The notes: a model not told the origin generated them from the sequence alone. DNA of 64,000 nt from Campylobacter cuniculorum DSM 23162 = LMG 24588 (GCF_002104335.1 NZ_CP020867.1:992001-1056000); one strand, 5' to 3'; shown: positions 8,616 through 15,729, counted from the stretch's first letter. Numbers and translations: made by a program.

Positions 8616-8858
8616 ATGAAGTATTATGTAACGATTTATATTGACGAGTTATTGGAATTTCAAACAATAAAAGATTTGTGGAATATGAAAGGTTCAGACT
8701 TCACTCACGCTTTTCTAGGACTTACCAAAGGTAAAAGTCCCGATGAGTTAGATAAAACAGATGAAACATTAAGACAAGAATATCTTAAAAATAAAGAATT
8801 TAAATTATTTAAAAATATTAAGAAAATTAGTTATAATAAAACAATTTATCTATATTAG
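8616..8858 (+). pseudogene. Truncated papain-like effector (N-terminal fragment)
   Basis: 80 residues beginning MKYYVTIYIDELLE and carrying the HAFLGLTKGKSPDELDK block with the presumed catalytic His. It departs from the full-length sequence after LKNKE, where the sequence runs into the promoter region of the next immunity gene. It has a good RBS (AGGGAG) 19 bases after the preceding immunity gene. It lacks the Cys motif and the whole C-terminal domain. It appears to be a deletion derivative retained beside an orphan immunity gene. Confidence 0.65.
8832..8837 (+). promoter_or_regulatory. -10 box (TATAAT) for the immunity gene at 8867
   Basis: TATAAT in TTAGTTATAATAAA, 29 bases upstream of the TTG start at 8867, at the spacing seen for the 8138 and 15325 paralogues. 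It lies inside the coding end of the truncated effector. Confidence 0.6.
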
Positions 8859-8866
8859 GAGTGATT

Positions 8867-9358
8867 TTGCAAATTCCTATTTATTCTAAACTCAAAGCAA
8901 AACTAGAGAGCAAAGGAATAGACAATATATCAAGCGGACAAATTGCTTGGTTTGTGTGTAGTGTAGTCTTTACCTATATGTTATTTTTGTTAATTCTAAT
9001 TGCAAATGTCAGATCAATATCTTTTGAGGATTTTAGATTTCTTACTTTTGAAGTTTTTTTTAAATTTTTTACTTGTGTTTTTACAAATCACTTTTTTTTA
9101 TTTATTTTTATGTGGATTATTTTTATAATAAATTTTTTTAATATAAAAAATTTAATTCCAATAACACTAAATTGGATAATAAGCTATTGTTATTTTGTTC
9201 TTGAAATTAATATTTATTTTATTTTGATTTTATGCATAGCCCTTTGCGTTGTATTTTATTTTTTACAAAAAAGATTATTATATACTTTTTTATTTTATTT
9301 TGTTTATATGGTATTGACTTATACTTTGTTTTATCTTGGTGGAGGATTTTATAAATGA
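8867..9358 (+). CDS. Probable immunity membrane protein, MQIPIYSKL family (copy 2)
   Basis: 163 residues from the conserved TTG start (a GTG at 8861 is in frame but has no better RBS). The N-terminus MQIPIYSKLKAKLESKG...AWFVCS is shared with 8138 and 15325. The rest is Phe- and Ile-rich, with about four membrane segments and no similarity to those paralogues. It ends LGGGFYK, and its TGA overlaps the ATG of the full-length effector at 9355 by 4 bases. That coupling is the strongest pairing in the island and makes this the likely cognate immunity protein of that effector. Confidence 0.7.
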   Translation: MQIPIYSKLKAKLESKGIDNISSGQIAWFVCSVVFTYMLFLLILIANVRSISFEDFRFLTFEVFFKFFTCVFTNHFFLFIFMWIIFIINFFNIKNLIPITLNWIISYCYFVLEINIYFILILCIALCVVFYFLQKRLLYTFLFYFVYMVLTYTLFYLGGGFYK

Positions 9359-10650
9359 AATATTATGTAACAATTTATATTGAACCATTGGTGGAATGCT
9401 TTTTAGATTGTGAAAATGAAAATTTTATTGATACAGAAGACTTCACTCACGCCTTTTTAGGACTTACCAAAGGAAAAAGTCCTGATGAGTTAGATGAACA
9501 AGATAAAGAATTAATACAAGAAAAACTTAAAAATATTGATTGGAAAGATTTTGATAAGAAATGGTATGAAGCCAAAAAATTTAGTGAATTTAATGATGGT
9601 TTTTGGGGTTTTGGTGGAGGTGGGCAATGGTATGAGATTGGTGTGCTTTCTGGTGTTATAGGAAAAGTATTTGATAATAACCAATATGTATTGGATAACA
9701 ATGTTAATAAAAATTGCTATATTATTAAAAAACTAAGAAGTTCACAAACTTTCTACCCTTCTAATCGTTGCACCTTAGAAATCTCACAAGAACAATATGA
9801 AACCTTACTTGCAAATATTAAAGATGATTTTAACACCACAAAAGAAATTACACCCAATAGTCAAAAACCAATCAATCAAAATTTCAATTATCACATTAAA
9901 AACAACAACTGTGTTCATTGGTTGCAAAAACAGCTAAGAATGATTGGTGTAAATGTATTTGAGCAATTTAATATACCCGGTTCTTTTATGGATATTTTTG
10001 ATTCTATAAGAGAGACACATAATATTTTCCTCAAATTTCAAGCTATAGATTCTAATTTGGAATCAATTTTGGGAACAAAAACATTCATAAAATGGGTTAA
10101 TGAAATGATTGGCAATAAATATATGGAATGCATTTTAAGCGATAAAAAAGATAGGAGAAATAACGATGTTTTGACAACACCATTAGTTTGCACCATAGAG
10201 GAACAAGAACGATTTTATACATATTGGGCTCGTAGAGAAAAAACAATTAAGGTTTATAAAAGATTGGCTGAATATTTGCAATCACTAAACGATAAAACTA
10301 AAAGTCTTAAAGGACGATTCTTGTTTATTTATGTGAGCAATAATCAGGGTTTTATATTAGACCCATTAAACAACTATGAGCTTCAACAAATTGATGAATT
10401 AGACTTAAGTATCCCAGCAAATAATTTTAGTGCCAATGAGTTTTATCCTTTTATTTTTATACCTAAAGATGAAATGATTTCAAGAATGCTTTATCATAAG
10501 TATGATTATGGTAATATTTCACAAGAATACCAAAAAGATAGAAATGAATTTTATTTTGAATTTTTAGAAGGTAAAGAGATAAAAGACTATTGGAGTGAAA
10601 GCTATCACGCAATTAACAAAAGGGTGCAAAATGAATGCGAACTTGCGTAA
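9355..10650 (+). CDS. Probable effector, circularly permuted papain-like (NlpC/P60-LRAT type) fold, full length
   Basis: 431 residues, soluble, with no signal peptide. The N-terminus MKYYVTIYIE is followed by THAFLGLTKGKSPDELD (His32). Next come NDGFWGFGGGG (about 80-90), RCTLEISQEQYETLL (about 138-152) and HIKNNNCVHWLQKQL (Cys186, next to His188). A His block preceding an Asn-Cys block by 100-200 residues is the usual layout of permuted papain-like hydrolases (amidase, peptidase or acyltransferase). The C-terminal 240 residues are shared with the protein at 11658, including SIPANNF, FIFIPKDEMISRMLYHKYDYG. Coupling to the upstream membrane protein suggests an effector-immunity pair. Substrate and family name are not determinable here. 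Confidence 0.65.
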   Translation: MKYYVTIYIEPLVECFLDCENENFIDTEDFTHAFLGLTKGKSPDELDEQDKELIQEKLKNIDWKDFDKKWYEAKKFSEFNDGFWGFGGGGQWYEIGVLSGVIGKVFDNNQYVLDNNVNKNCYIIKKLRSSQTFYPSNRCTLEISQEQYETLLANIKDDFNTTKEITPNSQKPINQNFNYHIKNNNCVHWLQKQLRMIGVNVFEQFNIPGSFMDIFDSIRETHNIFLKFQAIDSNLESILGTKTFIKWVNEMIGNKYMECILSDKKDRRNNDVLTTPLVCTIEEQERFYTYWARREKTIKVYKRLAEYLQSLNDKTKSLKGRFLFIYVSNNQGFILDPLNNYELQQIDELDLSIPANNFSANEFYPFIFIPKDEMISRMLYHKYDYGNISQEYQKDRNEFYFEFLEGKEIKDYWSESYHAINKRVQNECELA

Positions 10651-10673
10651 AAAAATAATTAAGGCAACAAAAT

Positions 10674-10777
10674 CTTCCTATAAGTGGAGGACCTTGCACA
10701 TAAGTTGTAAGCATACTTCCTAGTGCAAGAGGATTAAAAAAACATAATGAGGATTATCCACTAATGCAAGATTTAGT
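10674..10777 (+). pseudogene. Fragment of a PAAR-like gene 3' end
   Basis: About 100 bases closely matching 13750-13853 of the PAAR-like gene, covering the region that encodes SGEPCTQVASILPSARGFKKHNEDY. Here it has an in-frame TAA and no start. It follows a full-length effector and precedes an immunity gene, the same place the longer PAAR-like copy occupies at 13072-13897. This is the main evidence that the ancestral unit was immunity-effector-PAAR. Confidence 0.75.
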
Positions 10778-10796
10778 TTTGTGAGGAGAATGAGTT

Positions 10797-11192
10797 ATGC
10801 AAAAAAAAGAAAAATTCGAATGGGTTAAGTTTATTTTAGATTGTTTTTTGTGTTTTGGAATTTTAATAATATCTCCATTTGTGTTTTTTTATCCTATACA
10901 ATGGTTTTTTGGCTTATATCCTATACAATGGATTATTAATTCATATCCTATACAATGGATTATTAATTCATATCCTATACAATGGTTTTTTGGCTTATAT
11001 CCTATACAATGGTTTTTTGATATAGGTTGGATTGAATCGGAGATTATTTTTTGGTTTGCTTTGGAAAGTACAATTGCACTTTCTATAATCAATTTCTTTT
11101 ATAAAATACACAAGTTGAGTCTATTGTTATCGTTGATTTTTGTGATATACTATGGTATATTTGCGTGTTATTTTTTTAGTCACGGAAGATAG
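10797..11192 (+). CDS. Probable immunity membrane protein with five YPIQW repeats
   Basis: 131 residues. The N-terminus MQKKEKFEWVKFILDCFLCFG is shared with the gene at 11266 and, more loosely, with 14701. It is followed by a hydrophobic segment, five tandem 9-residue repeats starting YPIQW (residues about 32-76), and a C-terminal part with two more membrane segments (SIINFFYKIHKLSLLLSLIFV). It has a good AGGAG site. It belongs to a second immunity-like family unrelated by eye to the MQIPIYSKL family. A membrane location is supported; an immunity function is inferred from the cassette position only. Confidence 0.6.
   Translation: MQKKEKFEWVKFILDCFLCFGILIISPFVFFYPIQWFFGLYPIQWIINSYPIQWIINSYPIQWFFGLYPIQWFFDIGWIESEIIFWFALESTIALSIINFFYKIHKLSLLLSLIFVIYYGIFACYFFSHGR
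10890..11024 (+). repeat. Five 27-bp tandem repeats (YPIQW + 4 residues)
   Basis: Units start at 10890, 10917, 10944, 10971 and 10998. Each encodes YPIQW followed by FFGL, IINS, IINS, FFGL and FFDI in order. The first 15 bases of every unit are almost invariant (TATCCTATACAATGG). Being in-frame multiples of three, copy changes would alter protein length without breaking the gene. Confidence 0.97.
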
Positions 11193-11200
11193 AAATTTCA

Positions 11201-11265
11201 ATGCCATACTTCATAACAATCTATATCCACTAATGCAAGATTTAGTTTTGTGAGGAAAATGAGTT
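11201..11265 (+). pseudogene. Fused remnant: effector 5' end joined to PAAR-like gene tail
   Basis: ATG at 11201 gives MPYFITIYIH then stop, matching the first nine residues of the effector at 11658 (MPYFITLYI). From about 11227 the sequence becomes the PAAR-like gene tail (CCACTAATGCAAGATTTAG), the same tail that precedes the immunity gene at 10797. The segment therefore records deletion of almost an entire effector and most of a PAAR-like gene. It makes 10757-11226 and 11227 onward tandem paralogous copies, with their immunity genes 469 bp apart. Confidence 0.7.
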
Positions 11266-11649
11266 ATGCAAAAAAAAGAAAAATTCAAATGGGATAAGTT
11301 TATTTCAGATTGTTTTTTGTGTTTTGGAATTTTAATAATATCTCCATTTATATATTCTTATTTAATTAAAAGTGATGATTTGAGATGGTTCTTATACCCT
11401 ATACAATGGCTCATATACCCTATACAATGGTTCTTATACCCTATAGAATGCCTCTTTAATATTGACATTCATACTATTATCGATATATCGGAATTTATTG
11501 TTGGCTTTTTCTCTTTAAGTGCTATTTCATTTCTTATAATAAATATTTTTTATAAAATACATAAAATAAGTTTGATTTTTAGTTATATAATATGGGTTTT
11601 ATTTGCTACTTATCTTTATTATATTTTATATTATCATTTTACGAAATAA
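11266..11649 (+). CDS. Probable immunity membrane protein with three short YPIQW repeats
   Basis: 127 residues, paralogue of 10797. The first 30 residues are nearly identical (MQKKEKFKWDKF, then DCFLCFGILIISPF), and the C-terminal half is alignable (FYKIHKISLIF). The YPIQW array differs: three 7-residue units (YPIQWLI, YPIQWFL, YPIECLF) instead of five 9-residue units. It ends 8 bases before the ATG of the full-length effector at 11658, making it the likely cognate immunity gene. Confidence 0.65.
   Translation: MQKKEKFKWDKFISDCFLCFGILIISPFIYSYLIKSDDLRWFLYPIQWLIYPIQWFLYPIECLFNIDIHTIIDISEFIVGFFSLSAISFLIINIFYKIHKISLIFSYIIWVLFATYLYYILYYHFTK
11395..11457 (+). repeat. Three 21-bp tandem repeats (YPIQW + 2 residues)
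   Basis: Units start at 11395, 11416 and 11437. The core TACCCTATACAATGG is shared with the 27-bp repeats of the neighbouring paralogue, but the spacer is 6 instead of 12 bases; the last unit has drifted to YPIEC. Confidence 0.95.
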
Positions 11650-11657
11650 GGATTTTA

Positions 11658-13079
11658 ATGCCATACTTCATAACCCTATACATAGAACCTATGAAACCAA
11701 AATTAGATAAAATACCTGTTTCTATCCCTCACGCCTTTCTAGGACTTACTAAAGAAAAAAGTCCTGATGAGTTAGATAAAATAGATGAAACATTAAGACA
11801 AGAATATCTTAAAAACAAAGAATGGGATAAAATAGATTTTCAATGGTATAAACAAATTTATCCTAGTATATTAGACAATGATTTTAAAGATGAGGGATTT
11901 TTTGGCTTTGCTCCTGTTGAATCTGCTCCTAGCCATTGGGGTAAAGTGTTTGAGAATAATCAATATACTCCACAATGGAATGAAAAAGCTAAACATTATG
12001 ACTATATTTTAAGAGATAAAGACACTTTTAGAGAATACAATCGCTGTATTTTTGAAGTCTCACAAGAGCAATATGAAAGCTTACTTGATGAGATTAAAAA
12101 AGAAGTAGAGAAAACAAAGGATAGAAATCCCAATCTACAAAAAGATGATAGCAAAATGGTAAGTCTTGAAAGTCTAAAGCAGAATCTATATTATAATTCT
12201 AACACCATCAATAAATATTCATATCACAACTGCGTCACTTGGGTTTTACACAAACTAGATTCTATTGGTATAGAAGTAATAGACTTAAAAGAATGGATGC
12301 CTGATATAATGCCTAATCCAAATCCTACTTATCAAATAAGCAAATACTTTTTAAAACAAGTTTTTGATATAGAATTTAATCTTATCAATACCCTTAAAGA
12401 TTCCTTGCAAGATTTAGCTTATTATCATCTTGTCCTTAATAAATTTCAGAGTATTGATAAAGATTTAGAATCTATTAAAGGAACAAAAGCTTTTAGGAAG
12501 TGGGCTAGAGGAATGATAGATAATCGCTTTGCGTGTACCTTAGAGCCAAACTATAATCGTTTATCCAAATATAACATCAAATGTTCTAGTCAAGAGGAGG
12601 GATTTATTGCTACACTCACAGAGTGGAAAGAGAAATTACAACACAAAAGAGAGCGATTAAGATATGTCTATACAATGCTTGATAAGATTCTTAGCTCTCA
12701 AATCAAAAAGGCAAATGATTTACAAGGAAGCTTTACTTTTATAAGCTACAACAAGAAAACAAAAAAGATACAACTAAGCAATAAACAAAGCAACTATGAA
12801 TCTTATGATGAAAACGAATTAGACCCAAATATCCCTGCCAACAATTGGAGTCTTAATCAGCTCTCGCCTTATATCCTTATCCCCAAAGACAAAACAATTT
12901 CAAGGATTCTATATCACAAATACGATTATGGAAAAATTAGCGATTCTTATATAGAGGCTATTAATCAGAGCTATTTAGGAATCTTGAGTGATAATGATAA
13001 CTTAGTATATTGGAGCAAAGCTTTACATAAATTAAGAAAATCTGTCAATCAGGTAGTAAAAGAGATAGAAAATGTCTGA
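11658..13079 (+). CDS. Probable effector, circularly permuted papain-like fold, full length
   Basis: 473 residues from ATG 11658, which has AAGGA upstream; a longer frame from 11592 overlaps the immunity gene and is unlikely. Domain order matches 9355: MPYFITLYIE, then IPHAFLGLTKEKSPDELD (His25), DEGFFGFAP (about 79-87), RCIFEVSQEQYESLL, then YHNCVTWVLHKL (Cys192 preceded by His-Asn). The C-terminal part shares IDKDLESIKGTKAFRKWARG and SPYILIPKDKTISRILYHKYDYG with the other effector. There is no signal peptide or membrane helix. It lies directly after its probable immunity gene and overlaps the PAAR-like gene by 8 bases, consistent with an immunity-effector-PAAR operon. Confidence 0.65.
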   Translation: MPYFITLYIEPMKPKLDKIPVSIPHAFLGLTKEKSPDELDKIDETLRQEYLKNKEWDKIDFQWYKQIYPSILDNDFKDEGFFGFAPVESAPSHWGKVFENNQYTPQWNEKAKHYDYILRDKDTFREYNRCIFEVSQEQYESLLDEIKKEVEKTKDRNPNLQKDDSKMVSLESLKQNLYYNSNTINKYSYHNCVTWVLHKLDSIGIEVIDLKEWMPDIMPNPNPTYQISKYFLKQVFDIEFNLINTLKDSLQDLAYYHLVLNKFQSIDKDLESIKGTKAFRKWARGMIDNRFACTLEPNYNRLSKYNIKCSSQEEGFIATLTEWKEKLQHKRERLRYVYTMLDKILSSQIKKANDLQGSFTFISYNKKTKKIQLSNKQSNYESYDENELDPNIPANNWSLNQLSPYILIPKDKTISRILYHKYDYGKISDSYIEAINQSYLGILSDNDNLVYWSKALHKLRKSVNQVVKEIENV

Positions 13080-13275
13080 AACAACAAACACAACCAAAAC
13101 AAAAGAAACAATCTTTGCTTATGATAATCAAATCATTGATATAGAGAAATTAGAATCCAAAAACATAGACATTCTAAACTCTAAATTATATTTTATGGGC
13201 ATAGAACTCACAGGAGGCACAGAATCTTCTAATCCTCTCTCTCAATACTTCTTCGGTGCATTAGATTCTCAATCT

Positions 13276-13378
13276 AACATAGGATTAGATGAATTAAAAC
13301 CTATCTACTACTAATCAAAATCATTTCCAAATCCTCATTGAAACATAGGATTAGATGAATTAAAACCTATCTACTACT
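13276..13378 (+). repeat. 66-bp partial duplication (37-bp copies at 13276-13312 and 13342-13378)
   Basis: AACATAGGATTAGATGAATT and the following 17 bases occur twice, 66 bp apart. The 29 bases between the copies are not part of the repeat and contain TAA and TGA in the PAAR-like reading frame. Because 66 is a multiple of three, loss of the unit would restore the frame at this point. Confidence 0.95.
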
Positions 13379-13381
13379 TCT

Positions 13382-13391
13382 CCCCCCCCCC
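13382..13391 (+). other. C10 homopolymer tract (candidate phase-variation site)
   Basis: Ten consecutive C followed by eight A. G/C tracts of this length in campylobacters are classical slipped-strand contingency loci. With C10 the reading frame coming from upstream meets a TGA within a few codons; with C9 it would continue in the frame that encodes the PAAR-like C-terminus. Confidence 0.85.
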
Positions 13392-13906
13392 AAAAAAAAG
13401 ATGAAGAATATAATCTTGGCACACTGACTATCTTTTTAAACTATTCTACTCTTACTCTTCTAAATTATTCCCTCTTAGATTCTAGTTTAAACATTAAACT
13501 CAAATTAACAAACAAAGAATCTCAAGAAAAACAACAACAAGCAGAACTTAAAACAAAACAACAAAAACAATCAAAACCTTTAAGCATTGCAATGCTTCAC
13601 CCTATACTAGAAGATAACGAAATTAAATGCATTCATGGAGGAATTGTGCAATTGAAATCTAATCTAGGTAAAAGTATTCAAGATAAGAATATTCCTTTTA
13701 TTTTAGAAACTGATTTATTGTATAGCTCTATCATAGGTTGTCCTAATCCTCCTACAAGTGGAGAACCTTGCACACAAGTTGCAAGCATACTTCCTAGTGC
13801 AAGAGGATTTAAAAAACATAATGAGGATTATGCTATAATGCAAGATTTAGTAAGCTCTGGAGTATTCTCTGATAGGGAAGTTCCTTATGGGGTTTAGGGG
13901 ATAAGA

Positions 13907-14307
13907 ATGGAAACATTTTTTAAAATTTTATATATTGGTTGGTTAGGATTTTGCGTTTTGATATTTATTATGTCATTAGGAATGGCGTATCAACCCGACT
14001 TTTTTGGAAGCTTTTTTTTGCTTTAGCATTAGCCATTATGCCTTATTTATATTTTCTATGTATTTTTAAAATTCCTGTTGATTTTGAAATTTGGTGCAAT
14101 GAAAATAATTCTCATATCAATGATTTTAAATTATTTTTTAAAAGATATGTGCTATATTTGCTTATTCCTATAATAGCATTTGTTTTATTTGTGATATTCC
14201 CTGAATGGTATCAATATTGCTACTTATTGAGTTTGCCATTTATATGGCTATATCTTGTCGGGATAAAAAAGATTCTTATGTTTTATATAGAAAAACTTTG
14301 GAGATAA
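13907..14307 (+). pseudogene. Frameshifted immunity-type membrane protein gene
   Basis: From ATG 13907 the frame encodes METFFKILYIGWLGFCVLIF and a membrane segment, then stops at 14026 just after a T8 run (14012-14019). The +1 frame continues LALAIMPYLYFLCIFKIPVDF through further membrane segments to 14307. One additional T would give a protein of about 133 residues. It lies between the PAAR-like gene and the effector fragment at 14309 (1 base apart), the expected cassette position for an immunity gene. It has no similarity by eye to the other island membrane proteins. Confidence 0.6.
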
Positions 14308-14308
14308 T

Positions 14309-14708
14309 ATGGAAAGAACGAGAATTCAAATCAATAATCTCAAAGACTATGCCGAACTTGCACAAGCTTCTTATTTTTACTTTGATTTCCTTAAAGACTC
14401 CAACAATATCCCTAGAAAGATTTATGAATTAGATTTCAATAAAAAAAAGAATCAAAGATGAAAATTATCCTAGAGGATATAAAGAAATAAAAATCACTTT
14501 AGAACATATAGTGAATCAAAAATATTATAACCACAAAGCATTGGTAAATCTTAAAAAAGGTAATGATATTTTTACAAAAATGAAAAATGAAGCTAATGAA
14601 TTTAATGATGGTTTTTGGGGCTTTGGAATTGGAATGAATTCTGTTAATGTTACGACTAATAAGGTATTAAAAAATAATCAATGTATAGCAAGGGATATCT
14701 ATGAATAA
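14309..14708 (+). pseudogene. Frameshifted chimeric effector fragment
   Basis: ATG 14309 encodes MERTRIQINNLKDYAELAQA followed by SYFYFDFL, which resembles the N-terminus of lipase-like effectors more than the papain-like family. The frame ends at 14461 after an A8 run (14441-14448). The alternative frame continues RIKDENYPRGYKEIKITLEH and then KYYNHKALVNLKKGNDIF. Next it joins NEANEFNDGFWGFG and KVLKNNQ, the central segment of the papain-like effectors (compare residues 78-110 of 9355), and stops at 14708. It appears to be a fusion of two effector types by recombination at a conserved segment. Confidence 0.55.
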
Positions 14709-15041
14709 CAAATTTAATTTTGCTAAATTCATATTAGATTGTTTTGCTTGTTGTGGATTGACTATAATATCTTATTTCATATTTTTCTTACCTATTATTT
14801 ATTTTATTAGATTTATTCATTTAATAATAATAAATATAGATATTTTAAATGGATTTGGTAACTATGCCTTGTTTTTTACATTGTGTCATATTGCATTTTT
14901 ACTATTTGGTTTTTATTAGAAAAGAGAAATATTATAAAATATAAAATTCATAAATTAAGTTTTTGGATAGTATTTGCATTTGCAAATAGTTTTTGGTGGT
15001 ATTTAGCTTATTGGTTATCAAATGGAGGATTTTATAAATGA
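14701..15041 (+). pseudogene. Frameshifted immunity-type membrane protein gene (MQKKEKF-related)
   Basis: The first frame (14701-14919) begins MNNKFNFAKFILDCFACCG, related to the N-termini at 10797 and 11266, and stops after FLLFGFY. A shifted frame then reads NIIKYKIHKLSFWIVFAF and ends SNGGFYK at 15041, overlapping the ATG at 15038 by 4 bases exactly as GGGFYK does at 9358. One extra T in the T5 run near 14900 would join the frames. This is another single-base lesion in an otherwise recognisable immunity gene. Confidence 0.6.
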
Positions 15042-15244
15042 AATATTATGTAACGATTTATATCCACCCTATGGATTGGAACATTCCCCATGCCTTTTTA
15101 GGACTTACTAAAGGTAAAACTCCTGATGAGTTAGATAAAACAGATGAAACATTAAGACAAGAATATCTTAAAAATAAAGAATGGGATAAAATAGATCAAA
15201 AATGGTATGAAGTCAAAGAATTTAGTAAATTTATGATAGTTTAA
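15038..15244 (+). pseudogene. Truncated papain-like effector (N-terminal fragment)
   Basis: 68 residues: MKYYVTIYIHPM, then IPHAFLGLTKGKTPDELDKT and WYEVKEFSKF, terminating after MIV at the same one-base deletion as the copy at 7767-8057. It retains the presumed catalytic His but lacks the Cys block and C-terminal domain. It is followed by a promoter and an orphan immunity gene within the 350-bp direct repeat shared with 7906-8256. Confidence 0.7.
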
Positions 15245-15443
15245 GAAATTTTTTCTTACTGAAACAATCAAAATTTTAAATAAATTATCTTATAATAGAA
15301 TAACTTATTATATTAGGAGTAATTTTGCAAATTCCTATTTATTCTAAACTCAAAGCAAAACTAGAAAGCAAAGGAATAGACAATATATCAAGCGGACAAA
15401 TTGCTTGGTTTGTGTGTAGTTTGGTTCTTGCTTTGGTGTGTGC
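15093..15443 (+). repeat. Direct repeat, copy B (with 7906-8256)
   Basis: Near-identical to 7906-8256 at a constant offset of 7187. It marks the right-hand end of the recognisable effector-immunity array. Confidence 0.9.
15291..15296 (+). promoter_or_regulatory. -10 box (TATAAT) for the immunity gene at 15325
   Basis: TATAAT in ATCTTATAATAGAAT, the counterpart of 8104-8109, 28 bases before the conserved TTG start and its AGGAG site. Confidence 0.65.
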
Positions 15444-15729
15444 TGTGTTTGTTGTTTTGTATAAGCTTAAGAATTTAGAAATTAGGCTTTATGTTATTTT
15501 TTTATTTCCCATCTTGCTATTTTACATTGCTATATTTTGGTTTATTTTTTTAAGTTTTTATAAAAACTTCTTTTTTGTCCATCTTTTTTGTTATTTTTTT
15601 ATGTATATCTTTAATATAATTTTTGATGATTTTTATTTAAATCTTGCAATAATGAATATTTTATTAATGATAATATGGCTTTTTTTTATTAAATTGCATT
15701 TAATTTCTGCTCTTTTTTCAAATTTTTAG
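15325..15729 (+). CDS. Probable immunity membrane protein, MQIPIYSKL family (copy 3)
   Basis: 134 residues. The first 40 residues are identical or nearly so to the protein at 8138 (through FVCSLVLALV). The remainder is unrelated, with about three membrane segments, and ends SALFSNF. TTG start with AGGAG. It is the last gene of the array and has no effector after it, so it is an orphan immunity candidate. Confidence 0.65.
   Translation: MQIPIYSKLKAKLESKGIDNISSGQIAWFVCSLVLALVCAVFVVLYKLKNLEIRLYVIFLFPILLFYIAIFWFIFLSFYKNFFFVHLFCYFFMYIFNIIFDDFYLNLAIMNILLMIIWLFFIKLHLISALFSNF

Larger units (their letters stand above)
13072..13897 (+). pseudogene. PAAR-like (DUF4280-type) gene broken by a 66-bp duplication and a C10 tract
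   Basis: The first frame (13072-13314, MSETTNTTKTKE to KPIYY) stops in a duplicated segment. A second in-frame stop follows, and then a C10 run shifts frame. The downstream frame reads KKDEEYNLGTLTIFLNYS through to LHPILEDNEIKCIHGGIVQL, then SSIIGCPNPPTSGEPCT and DREVPYGV at 13897. The C-HGG-V and CPNP...PCT elements resemble PAAR-like DUF4280 proteins, which cap type VI secretion spikes and carry effectors. With the 66-bp insert removed and C9 instead of C10, the frame would be continuous. The assignment to DUF4280 is from motif memory, moderate confidence. Confidence 0.6.

Noticed and set aside
10890-11024. Regular 27-bp repeats as a CRISPR array
   Set aside because: Units are contiguous, in frame with a membrane protein and have no unique spacers; no cas genes nearby.
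11592-11657. Upstream start for the second full-length effector
   Set aside because: It lies within the immunity gene's coding end and lacks an RBS; ATG 11658 follows AAGGA and aligns with MPYFIT remnants at 11201.
13300-13420. C10/A8 run as a transcription terminator
   Set aside because: There is no stem before it and it lacks a T-run on either useful strand; it sits in the middle of a coding region.
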